Below, piece after piece: positions 1-9,193 of a stretch of 64,000 nt of DNA. The stretch comes from an uncultured Bacteroidota bacterium (GTDB taxonomy: Bacteria > Bacteroidota > Bacteroidia > 2-12-FULL-35-15). The DNA is taken from NCBI GenBank assembly GCA_903926385.1, contig CAIYIS010000008.1, positions 30,791 to 94,790 on the forward strand. Reading direction: 5' to 3'. Every line of letters begins with the position of its first letter. Within the stretch, counting starts at the first letter, position 1. The notes beneath the pieces are model-generated. The model did no database searches and had not been told where the DNA came from. It was given only the letters and a program-made list of their open reading frames with translations. The position numbers and the translations under genes were made by a program.

Positions 1-190
1 ATCAAAAAGAGGCGTGAAACAATAATAATATAAGCGTTTTTGGTAATTTTATTTTTTTACAAAAAAAGAAGGATTTTGAGTCAAAATAGTATGATTTTAG
101 TTTTAGCCAGGCAACCTTTTACGAGATTTACGTCTGCTTATTAAAATAGCAATTAATTGAAAACAAGGAGAACCGATCCAACTATTTTAC

Positions 191-198
191 TATATTTG
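191..198 (+). promoter_or_regulatory. Candidate -7 promoter box for the PKD-repeat gene
   Basis: TATATTTG matches the Bacteroidota -7 consensus TAnnTTTG and lies 63 bases before the ATG at 262. I see no convincing -33 TTTG at the usual spacing. The rest of positions 1-261 is AT-rich sequence with no gene that I recognise. Confidence 0.4.
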
Positions 199-261
199 TA
201 TCGTATTAACTGATTCATTTGCAGTTTTCAATTCAGCGGATGATGGATAAAACAAAAGTCA

Positions 262-3200
262 ATGAAGAAAAAACTTACTCGGTTATCTTTACTTATTGTA
301 CTGTTTCATTTTATCTCTCCTTTGCAACTTATTGCGCAAACCGCTGGTTTTACAGCCTCTCCGCTTTCCGGTTGTGCGCCTCTTAATGTTACTTTTACTA
401 ACACATCATCTGGTGCTACTAGTTACTCTTGGAATTTTGGAAACGGTAATACTTCTACACAAACTAATCCCAGTGCCATTTATTCTTTAGCCGGAACATA
501 TACCGTTACATTGGTGGCATCTAACGGCAGCAACACAAATACTCATACCGCCACTATCACTGTTTATGCAAATCCTATCGCCAGTTTCACAACAAGCAGT
601 ATGCCTGCATGTGCCGGCACACTCGTAACATTTACCAGTACTTCCACAATCGGAAGTGGCCCTATCAATAGCTTTGCATGGGATTTTGGTGATGGGAACG
701 GGATTACTACTATTACAGGAACCACCACACACAGCTATGCAAACGGAGGTACATTTCCGGTTAACCTAATTGTTACCGACATTCATGGTTGCACCAGCAG
801 TGTAATTATTCAGGTTAGTGTATTATCTGCCCCGGTAGCCTCTTTTACAGCGTCTCCGCTTTCTAGTTGCACTCCACCGCTTACCGTTAACTTTACCAAC
901 ACATCTACTTCAACTGGTACCACTACCTATTCCTGGAATTTTGGTGACGGAGGAAGTGCTACAACTCAAAGCCCTTCGCATACATACACTGCAAACGGTA
1001 ATTATACAATTACATTAGTGGTAACTCAGGGAGGTTGCAGCGATACCATCACGATGAACAACTACATTCATATTCATCCTATGGTAGCTAATTTTACTTC
1101 AAATGTAATTACAGCTTGTGTGGGTGCTTACATTAATTTTACTGACCTTTCATCGCCTCTCTCTGTTTCCCGCACATGGGACTTTGGAGATGGAAACACA
1201 TCTACTGCAGCTAATCCTTCGCATGCTTATTTCAATCCAGGCACTTATACTGTTTCTCTCCTCAATGCAACTGACCCGATCGGTTGCACCGACAGTAAAG
1301 TGGTGAATAATTATATAACCATAAACCCACTGCCAAATGTAAACTTTACAGCAACTCCTACCACAGGCTGCAGTGCACCAATGGTGGTAACTTTTAACAA
1401 TACATCGGGAGCAGGAAATTATAGCTGGAGTTTTGGAGACGGTGGCTCTTCTTTGTTGCAGAATCCGGTGTATACTTATAATTATTACGGCACCTATTAT
1501 GTTACTCTCTGGATGATGGATGCAAACGGTTGTATGAATAGTTTTACACGTCCTAATTATATAAGAGTGCTTCATCCGGAAACAAACTACAGCGCTCAGC
1601 CTCTAGGAGGTTGTATTCCTCTTCAGGTAACATTTACAGACACTACCCATTCTCCGGGTGACCCAGTAGTAAGTTTTCAGTGGAATTTTGGAGATGGCAG
1701 TCCTTTACTGACTACCTCTACATCGGTTACTTCGCATACGTATACTACTTATGGTAATTTCACAACCACGCTAATTGTCACCACGGCTGCAGGATGCCGA
1801 GACACGGTTACATTTGTTAATTATATTCACACTGGCCCTCATCCTACAGCAGGATTTACAATATCTGACTCAGTAATCTGCTACGGAACGTCCACTATAT
1901 TTAATGATCTCTCCACAAATTCCGATTCTGTTTTGTTTTTGTTTAATGATGGGGGAGTATTTTTTCATTCATTACCATATAGCCCTATATCGCATACGTT
2001 CACTGATACCGGCTATTTTAATGTAACACAAATTGTTTATAACAATGGATGTTCGGATACACTAACTCATAATAATATTGTGCAGGTGCTTCCTCCCTTA
2101 CCTCTTTTTTTGGCACACGGTAACTGTATAACACCTTACAATTTTATGTTCACAAATGCTTCCGGTGGTGCAGATTCAGTTTATATTGACTTTGGAGATG
2201 GAACTCCTTTGGTCAGTAACTTTGATAGTATTCTTCATGTATTTACTACCCCTGGAAGTCATTTAGTCACAATAACAGCCTTTAACTTTACAACAGGATG
2301 CTCTGATTCGTATAGTTCAGGCGTCAATGTCGTTATTCCTGTTGCTAGTTTCACAGTAACACCTCCTTCAGGATGTTCGGCTTTGCATGTGTTTTTGCAA
2401 AACACTTCTCCTAATGCAAGTTCATTTGTATGGGATTTTGGCGATGGAACCGTTATTGGCTGGACCGATACCATATCGCATACCTATGCATTACCCGGTA
2501 TTTACAATGCACAACTCACCATTACTAATTTTCAGGGCTGTTCAGGAACAGTAACTATTCCCATACATGTTGAAGGACCAACCGCTAATTTTACAGCAAA
2601 TGCCACAGCTGCTTGCACTCCCTCAACTATTACTTTTTCTGACTTTACAACAGACGATACTACTCTGGTTTCGTGGCATTGGATATTTGGAGATGGAAAT
2701 CAAACTACTGTGAGTACCCCTACGGTTTCGCATACCTATATGAACTCCGGCAATTACTCGGTAACCATGATAGTTACTGATATTCATGGTTGCAAGGATA
2801 CATTGTACAAACCTAACTATATACAATCTACATTTCCTTTGCCAGTAATGGTGGCCGATAGTTTCGCCTGCAGAGGAGATACGATAATATTTAATGCTTC
2901 AGGCACAAGTGTGGCAGGTCCGGCCACGTATTATTGGAATTATGGAGATTTGTCGCCTACCGACACCACCACGAGCAACATCATGAATCATATTTACCCT
3001 AATGATGGAATATATACGGTGTCTTTTACAGTGGTCGATGTAAACGGATGTTCGCAAACCATCACTCATTTGCTCTATGTGCAGACACCTGTGGCCATGT
3101 ATACGGATAGTGTAATTGCCGAAGGATGCGGATTTACTACTGTTCAGTTTATCAATCATTCCACTGGATTAGGAATAACGCAGTGGCATTGGCTGTTTGG

Positions 3201-4128
3201 TGATGGGGCTTCGTCCACTCAGCCGAACCCAACACATACCTATAGTGTACCAGGTTATTATACCGTTTCGCTTACCGTAACCAATGCAGGAATGTGCAGC
3301 ACAACCGCCATCAGCGATAGTTTGGTGTTGGTACAAGGTCCTCTTGGTACATTTACATTTTCGCCTGCAACAGGCTGCAATCCGCTTACCGTATATTTTA
3401 CGGCTTCGAGCAATAATACATCCACTTATACATGGGACTTTGGCGATGGAACAGTAATCACCACCACTTCGCCAACCATTCAGCATACCTACACGCAAGA
3501 CATTGTAGCCACTCCTATTTTGCTGCTTACCGATACTCTTGCTAATGGCACAATTTGCCAGTTGCCAGCGCCAACTGCAGGACAGGTTACGGTAATAACC
3601 ACTGTTCATGTAGATATAGATTCTACAGTTATTGTTTTGGAGGAAGGCGAAACCGAACCTCTTAATGCAACAGTCACCGGTGTTTCAGGCGACCCTGTTT
3701 TTATGTGGAGTCCTGCCGCACAGCTTGGCTGTTCCAACTGTCAGAATACAACGGTTACAGGAGATGACAGTGGACAAACCATAGTATATGTATTGACAGT
3801 TACCGACTCGAGTGGTTGCATCGGTCGAGATACGGTGCGAATCGTTTATTTGAAATGTGATGATTCTCGCTTATTAATTCCGAATGTGTTTTCACCAAAT
3901 AACGACCGTACCAACGACTTCTTTGAGATAAAAGGTCTGTGTTTAAAATCCACTTTTCTCATCCAAATTTTTAATAGATGGGGAATAAAAGTTTTCGAAA
4001 CCACCGACAGAAATAATTCATGGGATGGAAAAGAAAACGGTGGACCCGATGCTGCCGAAGGTGTTTATTATTATATTATAACTCTCGATAAAGCCACGTA
4101 TACAGGGTTTGTACAGGTACTAAGATAA
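262..4128 (+). CDS. Secreted 13-PKD-repeat protein with T9SS type B (gliding-motility) sorting domain
   Basis: A 1288-residue protein with a signal peptide at about residues 1-26. Thirteen PKD-type immunoglobulin-like repeats follow, each marked by a W-x-FGDG-like motif; the seventh (FNDGG) and eleventh (YGDLSP) are degenerate. The last ~90 residues match the gliding_CHU_C / T9SS type B sorting domain (PNVFSPNNDRTND, FNRWG, WDGK, GVYYY, ending in VLR). Proteins of this architecture are exported by the type IX system and act at the cell surface or as adhesins. Regular cysteine pairs at the start of many repeats suggest disulphides. No enzymatic domain is visible, so the ligand is unknown. It stands alone, convergent with the minus-strand run that follows. 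Confidence 0.9.
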   Translation: MKKKLTRLSLLIVLFHFISPLQLIAQTAGFTASPLSGCAPLNVTFTNTSSGATSYSWNFGNGNTSTQTNPSAIYSLAGTYTVTLVASNGSNTNTHTATITVYANPIASFTTSSMPACAGTLVTFTSTSTIGSGPINSFAWDFGDGNGITTITGTTTHSYANGGTFPVNLIVTDIHGCTSSVIIQVSVLSAPVASFTASPLSSCTPPLTVNFTNTSTSTGTTTYSWNFGDGGSATTQSPSHTYTANGNYTITLVVTQGGCSDTITMNNYIHIHPMVANFTSNVITACVGAYINFTDLSSPLSVSRTWDFGDGNTSTAANPSHAYFNPGTYTVSLLNATDPIGCTDSKVVNNYITINPLPNVNFTATPTTGCSAPMVVTFNNTSGAGNYSWSFGDGGSSLLQNPVYTYNYYGTYYVTLWMMDANGCMNSFTRPNYIRVLHPETNYSAQPLGGCIPLQVTFTDTTHSPGDPVVSFQWNFGDGSPLLTTSTSVTSHTYTTYGNFTTTLIVTTAAGCRDTVTFVNYIHTGPHPTAGFTISDSVICYGTSTIFNDLSTNSDSVLFLFNDGGVFFHSLPYSPISHTFTDTGYFNVTQIVYNNGCSDTLTHNNIVQVLPPLPLFLAHGNCITPYNFMFTNASGGADSVYIDFGDGTPLVSNFDSILHVFTTPGSHLVTITAFNFTTGCSDSYSSGVNVVIPVASFTVTPPSGCSALHVFLQNTSPNASSFVWDFGDGTVIGWTDTISHTYALPGIYNAQLTITNFQGCSGTVTIPIHVEGPTANFTANATAACTPSTITFSDFTTDDTTLVSWHWIFGDGNQTTVSTPTVSHTYMNSGNYSVTMIVTDIHGCKDTLYKPNYIQSTFPLPVMVADSFACRGDTIIFNASGTSVAGPATYYWNYGDLSPTDTTTSNIMNHIYPNDGIYTVSFTVVDVNGCSQTITHLLYVQTPVAMYTDSVIAEGCGFTTVQFINHSTGLGITQWHWLFGDGASSTQPNPTHTYSVPGYYTVSLTVTNAGMCSTTAISDSLVLVQGPLGTFTFSPATGCNPLTVYFTASSNNTSTYTWDFGDGTVITTTSPTIQHTYTQDIVATPILLLTDTLANGTICQLPAPTAGQVTVITTVHVDIDSTVIVLEEGETEPLNATVTGVSGDPVFMWSPAAQLGCSNCQNTTVTGDDSGQTIVYVLTVTDSSGCIGRDTVRIVYLKCDDSRLLIPNVFSPNNDRTNDFFEIKGLCLKSTFLIQIFNRWGIKVFETTDRNNSWDGKENGGPDAAEGVYYYIITLDKATYTGFVQVLR

Positions 4129-4220
4129 AAATAATTTATCGAATAACTAGACTCCTTGGCGAAAGTCGATTTATCAAAAAGTAACAATCCTCTAGTTGCC
4201 TTAAGACAACTTCTTTCAAA

Positions 4221-4889
4221 TTACACATAATGCCTCTCTCCGAAAACCGAACTGCCCACACGAATCATGTTACTGCCCTGCTCAATGGCCAAAGCATAAT
4301 CAGAACTCATACCCATGGAAATGGTTTGTAATTGAAAGTTAGCGGTTGAATGTGTTTTAATTTTATCAAAGAAAATGGTCAATGAATGGAATTCGTTTTT
4401 GATTTGTTCCTTATTATCTGTGTTGGTAGCCATTCCCATCACTCCTGTGATGCAAATGTTTTTGAGGTCAGCGAATTCTTTGGAATGCATTAATTGTTCA
4501 GCTTCTTCCCTGCTCAATCCGAATTTAGTTTCTTCGTTAGCAATGTAAATTTGCAGCAAACATTTGATGATTCGGTTATTCTTTAATGCTTGTTTGTTTA
4601 TTTCCTGCAGTAGTTTTAGGCTATCAACCGAGTGAATGAGGTGAACAAAGGGAGCAATAAACTTTACTTTGTTTGTTTGTAAATGACCAATCAGATGCCA
4701 TTGAATATCCTTTGGCATCTGATAGTATTTTTCTTCCATCTCCTGAACTTTATTTTCTCCGAAAATGCGATGCCCAGTATTGTACACCTCCATTATCTTT
4801 TCAACAGTATGTGTTTTTGAAACCACCACCAAGGTTACTTCCTTCGGAAGAGACGATTGAATAGCAAGATAATTCTCAGCGATACTCAT
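4221..4889 (-). CDS. YggS/PROSC family pyridoxal-phosphate homeostasis protein
   Basis: A 222-residue alanine-racemase-fold PLP-binding protein of the YggS/PLPBP family. The N-terminal VVSKTH motif supplies the PLP lysine (Lys25). The FGENKVQE, WHLIGHLQTNK and SMGMSSDY (phosphate-binding) family motifs are all present, and the length is typical. Family members are single-domain monomers that buffer intracellular PLP and affect amino-acid metabolism; no catalytic reaction is established for them. It is the last gene of a minus-strand group with DUF1015 and serA. The start at 4889 gives the normal family N-terminus. Confidence 0.92.
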   Translation of the reverse strand: MSIAENYLAIQSSLPKEVTLVVVSKTHTVEKIMEVYNTGHRIFGENKVQEMEEKYYQMPKDIQWHLIGHLQTNKVKFIAPFVHLIHSVDSLKLLQEINKQALKNNRIIKCLLQIYIANEETKFGLSREEAEQLMHSKEFADLKNICITGVMGMATNTDNKEQIKNEFHSLTIFFDKIKTHSTANFQLQTISMGMSSDYALAIEQGSNMIRVGSSVFGERHYV

Positions 4890-4937
4890 TGTTTCAGGAT
4901 ATTAAAATACATTGGAACTCGCGCACCAATGAAGCAT

Positions 4938-6182
4938 CTATAATTTATGAATCACCAATCCGCTTCTTAGTTTTGGCTCAAACCAAGTGGTTTTAGGCGG
5001 CATGATGTTACCTGTATCGGCAATGTCAAACAATTGTTGCATCGACACCGGATAAAGTGCAAATGCCACTTTCATTTCGCCACTGTCCACACGTTTTTTC
5101 AATTCTCCCAGTCCTCGTATTCCTCCAACAAAATCAATACGTTTGTCGGTTCTTAAATCTTTAATGCCTAATAAACTTTCAAGAATAAGATTAGAAAGGA
5201 TGGTTACATCTAACACTCCGATAGGGTCGTTATCATTATAAGTTCCTGGCTTTGCAGTCATCGAATACCATTTACCGTCAATGTACATGCTGAAATTATG
5301 CAGTTTCACAGGCTTGTAGATTTCGCTGCCTTTATCTTCTACATCAAAAACAAGTTTTAGTTTGGCAAGTAATTCTTCGGAACTAAGGTTATTCAAATCT
5401 TTCACCACACGGTTGTAATCAATAATGCTTAATTGATTTCCTGGAAAATGTACAGCCAAAAAGTAATTGTACTCTTCAGTGCCATTATGATTTGGATTTT
5501 TTAATTTCTTTTCGTTTCCTACCAAAGCTGCTGCTGCAGTACGGTGATGACCATCAGCAACGTAAGTATAAGGTACTTTAGCAAACAAATCAATCAATTG
5601 TTTGATGACAGCATCGTCATTCACTAACCAGAAATGGTGACCAAATCCATCATCAGCCGTGAAATCGTAATCTGCTTTCTTTGATTTTACAATGTTCTCA
5701 ACAATATCGTCAATGGCTTTAACAGCAGGATAGGTAAAGAATACTGGCTCAATATTAGCATCGGTGGCACGAACATGTTTCATGCGGTCTTCTTCCTTAT
5801 CAGGACGAGTAAGTTCGTGCTTTTTGATAATGCCATTCATGTAATCACTTACACCTGCTGCACCCACCAAACCGTACTGTGTGCGCCCATTCATGGTTTG
5901 AGCATAAATGTATAGACATTCTTTATCTTCTTCTATCAACCAATCGTTTTTCTGAAATTTATCAAAATTCTGTTTTGCTTTTATATACACTTGCTCATCG
6001 TGTTCGTCCATTGTTTCGGGCAAATCGATTTCGGGTTTGGTGATGTGAAGCAACGAAACCTCATTACCCTTTGCCTCTTCGCGAGCTTCTTTCGAATTTA
6101 ATACATCGTATGGGCGTGATGCCAGTGCCTTTACAATTTCCTTTGGAGGACGGATACCTTTGAATGCTTTTAGAATTGCCAT
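4938..6182 (-). CDS. DUF1015 family protein
   Basis: A 414-residue cytoplasmic protein with the DUF1015 signatures: N-terminal FKGIRP and SRPYDVL, central VADGHHRTAAA, and C-terminal TTWFEPKLRSGLVIHKL. No signal peptide or membrane segment is seen. The family's function is not known with certainty. In Bacteroidota it is recurrently found next to serA (and serC), as here, which hints at a role linked to phosphoserine or serine metabolism; that is inference from context. A 59-base gap containing a TTAGTTATTAG-type simple repeat separates it from serA upstream. Confidence 0.9.
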   Translation of the reverse strand: MAILKAFKGIRPPKEIVKALASRPYDVLNSKEAREEAKGNEVSLLHITKPEIDLPETMDEHDEQVYIKAKQNFDKFQKNDWLIEEDKECLYIYAQTMNGRTQYGLVGAAGVSDYMNGIIKKHELTRPDKEEDRMKHVRATDANIEPVFFTYPAVKAIDDIVENIVKSKKADYDFTADDGFGHHFWLVNDDAVIKQLIDLFAKVPYTYVADGHHRTAAAALVGNEKKLKNPNHNGTEEYNYFLAVHFPGNQLSIIDYNRVVKDLNNLSSEELLAKLKLVFDVEDKGSEIYKPVKLHNFSMYIDGKWYSMTAKPGTYNDNDPIGVLDVTILSNLILESLLGIKDLRTDKRIDFVGGIRGLGELKKRVDSGEMKVAFALYPVSMQQLFDIADTGNIMPPKTTWFEPKLRSGLVIHKL

Positions 6183-6186
6183 TTTG

Positions 6187-6242
6187 TGTTAGTTGTTAGT
6201 TATTAGTTGTTAGTTATTAGTTGATAGTTGTTAGTCACTCGT
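6187..6242. repeat. Degenerate simple repeat (TTAGTTGTTAGTTATTAG type) between serA and DUF1015
   Basis: Tandem short words of the form TTAGTTGTTAGTTATTAGTTG fill almost the whole gap between two genes of the same strand. Comparable simple repeats (GAGATATGAG / CTCAATACTCAA) border the palindromic elements at 58.5 and 60.4 kb. I read it as slippage-generated filler and see no coding potential. Confidence 0.6.
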
Positions 6243-7162
6243 TATTTATTTACTTGAAATGTTTTATCACCAGTGGTGATAAATTTTACAATTTGATTAG
6301 CTGCTGCCAAACCTGCATTGATATTTGCTTCCGATGTTTCTGCTCCTTGTTTTTTAGGGGTGGAAAAATATCTGTTTTCGAATTGCATCAATTCCGCATG
6401 ATTGTCGGGAAGTATATCCGATACATATTTAAAATCGGGACGAGCTTCGAAAAATTGTTTTAGCCCTACTTCGTCAATCACTTCTTTTCTGGCAGTATTG
6501 ATAACGGTTGCACCTTTCGGCATTTTAGAAAGCAAATCGAAATTGATTGATTTTTTTGTTTTCTCCGTTGCCGGAATATTTAATGAAATGTATTGACAAG
6601 TGGAGTAAAGTTGCTCGATGCTATCGGCAGCAATAATGCCATCCTTTTCGATGGTTTCTTTTGTAAAAAATGGGTCGAACGCATATACCTCCATTCCAAA
6701 GCCACGAGCTATGCGGGCCACATTTCTGCCAACATTACCGTAGGCATGAATGCCTAGTTTTTTACCTTTCAATTCGGTGCCCGAGCCTCCTTTGAAATTG
6801 GCTCTTGCCATGAACACCAATAAACCGAATGTAAGTTCGGCAACAGCATTGGAGTTCTGACCAGGTGTATTCATTGTCACAATTCCTTTTTCGGTGCAAG
6901 CAGCTAAATCGATATTATCAAAACCTGCCCCGGCACGAACAATGATTTTAAGTTTAGGTGCTGCTTCAATTACTGCTCGCGTAGCTTTGTCGCTGCGAAT
7001 AATCATTGCATCAGCATCCGCTACTGCTTTTAAAAGTTCATTAGGGTCGGTATAGTTTTCGAGGAATACAGATTCGAAACCTGCTTCAGCAAATATTTTC
7101 CTTATTCCATCAGTAGCGGCAGCTGCAAATGGTTTTTCGGTAGCAATCAAAACTTTTGTCAT
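6242..7162 (-). CDS. serA: D-3-phosphoglycerate dehydrogenase (Lys-type, no regulatory domain)
   Basis: A 306-residue D-isomer 2-hydroxyacid dehydrogenase that would oxidise 3-phosphoglycerate to 3-phosphohydroxypyruvate, the first step of serine synthesis. The NAD-binding Rossmann glycines lie at about 141-145 (YGNVG) and the active-site arginine is in NTARKEVID (Arg225). The usual catalytic histidine of TPHIG is replaced by lysine (FSTPKK, Lys270), as in the short Lys-type PGDHs known from Entamoeba and many Bacteroidota. There is no C-terminal ACT/ASB regulatory domain, so serine feedback is not expected. DUF1015 and YggS lie downstream on the same strand. Confidence 0.9.
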   Translation of the reverse strand: MTKVLIATEKPFAAAATDGIRKIFAEAGFESVFLENYTDPNELLKAVADADAMIIRSDKATRAVIEAAPKLKIIVRAGAGFDNIDLAACTEKGIVTMNTPGQNSNAVAELTFGLLVFMARANFKGGSGTELKGKKLGIHAYGNVGRNVARIARGFGMEVYAFDPFFTKETIEKDGIIAADSIEQLYSTCQYISLNIPATEKTKKSINFDLLSKMPKGATVINTARKEVIDEVGLKQFFEARPDFKYVSDILPDNHAELMQFENRYFSTPKKQGAETSEANINAGLAAANQIVKFITTGDKTFQVNK

Positions 7163-7246
7163 TGTATAATTATTTGGTTAGACGGATGCTTTTTAAAAGT
7201 TTGCAATTTTAATTAAAATCTAAATGCAAAGGGGGGCAACTGTCTC

Positions 7247-8641
7247 TTATTTTTCAACATATACATGAAACTTCAAATCATAACCTGCCCTCAGTTGCTG
7301 GTTGGTAAAATGGGCCGTATCCGCTGTTATCTCAGCAGAATATAGCATCCCACAGGGAGGGAGAGGAGCTAGTTTAATCAAGCTATCGTGTTGAATTGTT
7401 CTACTCATTTCTATTAAAGATGCATTTCTTTTATCAACAGCGGATGAATATGCTGAAACTATGGAATATTGCTGAAAAATGTAAAAACTGGTAAATCCAA
7501 TACCAATTAAGATGCTCGTTATTTGCAAGTATCCCAAAAACTTCTCAGGAACATTGGAATATTTTCCAATTAAAAAAGAAACAATCACTAAATACACCGT
7601 TGTAATAAATGAGGCAAGTAACCATACACGGGCAGGCCCCATTTCCTGCATTAAATATGCAACCACAAAAGAAAACACAAAAAGAAGAGCAAGGTAAAAA
7701 GTAGTGATTCGCATAAAAAGTTGCTTAAACGAAACAGCTGATTTCATTTCGTTTACTGTTTTATTTCTTTTACCTAACAGAATAAATGGAACAGAAAAAG
7801 CTATGATATATGGAATTTGAAGAGGTATGAATAAAATTAAAAACTTTACCATTGATTTGGATGCAATGAAAAAAGAATAAAAAAAATGACTTTTAGGCAG
7901 TAACCCCGCTCTGTAATAATTGCCGGGAGCAATAATAACGATTAGAAAAGAAATACAAAGTGAAATAAAAAACACCAATAGTTTAATATTAAAGGTAGAA
8001 TTAAAGAACTCCCTTATTCCAATCTTGCTTTTATATCTGAACAAAATAAAAAGACTTGTAAGTAGAGAAAATATGGAAGAATATACCTCAGATCCTCCCC
8101 CTACATATATCATACAGATAATAATGCAAAAATTGGCGAAGATGGATTTTGATTTATCAAACAACAATACAAGCCCCCAAACAAACACTGCTATACTCAG
8201 CACGTAATCATGAATAGCATTATACCAGAACCAGCTTTCTCCTTTATCTAATGAAAGAAAAAAAAGAAGTGCACAAATTGATATGCTTGAAAGTATGATT
8301 AGTGAGGCTGAGATACTGTAATTAAAATAAGCAGAAAAGTTTTTTAATAAGTGATAGACTCCTGTGAGCAACAAAACAAATGTTAGAAATGGAATGATCC
8401 GATAATATATTTCATGTAGTTGGAAACAATGATACATTACATCCCTTGCCAATTCTGAAACATATCGTCCACACCAACCCAAGTATTGATTTTTGACCGA
8501 AATCAAAATACCATTGGTGTTTACGTTATGTATGTACCAGTAATCATCAGTTGCTAAGCGGCTATGCCAGCAAAGCAAAGTAAAGAGAGATATAAAAAGC
8601 AGTAAAACAAAAGAAATAAGAAATGTGTAGCGTTTTACCAT
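7247..8641 (-). CDS. Polytopic membrane protein, DUF6056/GtrII-like
   Basis: A 464-residue integral membrane protein with about ten to eleven hydrophobic helices, beginning with an N-terminal anchor at residues 7-25. The extracytoplasmic stretch after helix 1 (LATDDYWY...YLGWCGRYVSE) resembles the DDY/W-x-GRY signature of DUF6056-type proteins, which share topology with GT-C glycosyltransferases. No soluble domain is seen. A polyisoprenol-linked sugar transfer role is possible, but I infer it only from that resemblance. It is followed upstream on the same strand by a small unknown protein 15 bases away. Confidence 0.65.
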   Translation of the reverse strand: MVKRYTFLISFVLLLFISLFTLLCWHSRLATDDYWYIHNVNTNGILISVKNQYLGWCGRYVSELARDVMYHCFQLHEIYYRIIPFLTFVLLLTGVYHLLKNFSAYFNYSISASLIILSSISICALLFFLSLDKGESWFWYNAIHDYVLSIAVFVWGLVLLFDKSKSIFANFCIIICMIYVGGGSEVYSSIFSLLTSLFILFRYKSKIGIREFFNSTFNIKLLVFFISLCISFLIVIIAPGNYYRAGLLPKSHFFYSFFIASKSMVKFLILFIPLQIPYIIAFSVPFILLGKRNKTVNEMKSAVSFKQLFMRITTFYLALLFVFSFVVAYLMQEMGPARVWLLASFITTVYLVIVSFLIGKYSNVPEKFLGYLQITSILIGIGFTSFYIFQQYSIVSAYSSAVDKRNASLIEMSRTIQHDSLIKLAPLPPCGMLYSAEITADTAHFTNQQLRAGYDLKFHVYVEK

Positions 8642-8656
8642 TTTAGTTTTCGAAAT

Positions 8657-9169
8657 CTACACAAAGCCCTCTAAAGTATTTGCCAAATCATTCAGCAATA
8701 CCTGTCGTTCCGATTCAAGTTTTTTCTTTTCATCTTTTACTTTTAAGATAACTTGTTTAACCTCGTCTGTGTTAAATGGCCCTTCCATAGTGCTAATTAC
8801 AGTTATAGCTTCGAGTGATACTAGGTAATCTTTATCCAATGCCAAGGTAATAAAGAAAGGCAAATGGTTACTGAAGTTAATCTCCGATTCCCAGCAGGCT
8901 GCAACCAGAATAGCTTTGTCTTTTTTCGCCTTTTTTATCGCTGTGATAAGTAATTCACCGGCCTTTTCTTTTTTTAATATAATAAGAGTTTCCTCTTTGA
9001 AATCTCTGTTTTCGGGTTTTGTCAACAATGAAATTAAAGATGATATTTTATCATTATCCAAATCGGAAATGGAAGCATCATCTGTGTTGCCTACTATTTT
9101 AGTAACGTACTCTTTGTTGTCGAAATATTTTTGAAAATCATTCATTGTGTTCATCTTTTTAGACGACAA
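8657..9169 (-). CDS. Hypothetical cytoplasmic helical protein
   Basis: A 170-residue, Lys/Glu-rich, mostly helical protein with no signal peptide or membrane segment. The central part, with two consecutive helix pairs around residues 60-130 (AACWESEINFSNHLPFF, VSLEAITVISTMEGPF), reads like HEAT/ARM-type repeats. The first Met could be residue 1, 6 or 9 (MSSKKMNTMND). I do not recognise a named family. It sits 24 bases downstream of the SulP gene and may be co-transcribed with it. Confidence 0.65.
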   Translation of the reverse strand: MSSKKMNTMNDFQKYFDNKEYVTKIVGNTDDASISDLDNDKISSLISLLTKPENRDFKEETLIILKKEKAGELLITAIKKAKKDKAILVAACWESEINFSNHLPFFITLALDKDYLVSLEAITVISTMEGPFNTDEVKQVILKVKDEKKKLESERQVLLNDLANTLEGFV

Positions 9170-9193
9170 ATATCTGCAAATTATTTAAAATTA

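Noticed and set aside
487..3609. Cys- and Ile-rich minus-strand open frames opposite the PKD gene
   Set aside because: They are antisense to a well-supported repeat protein and show no domain.
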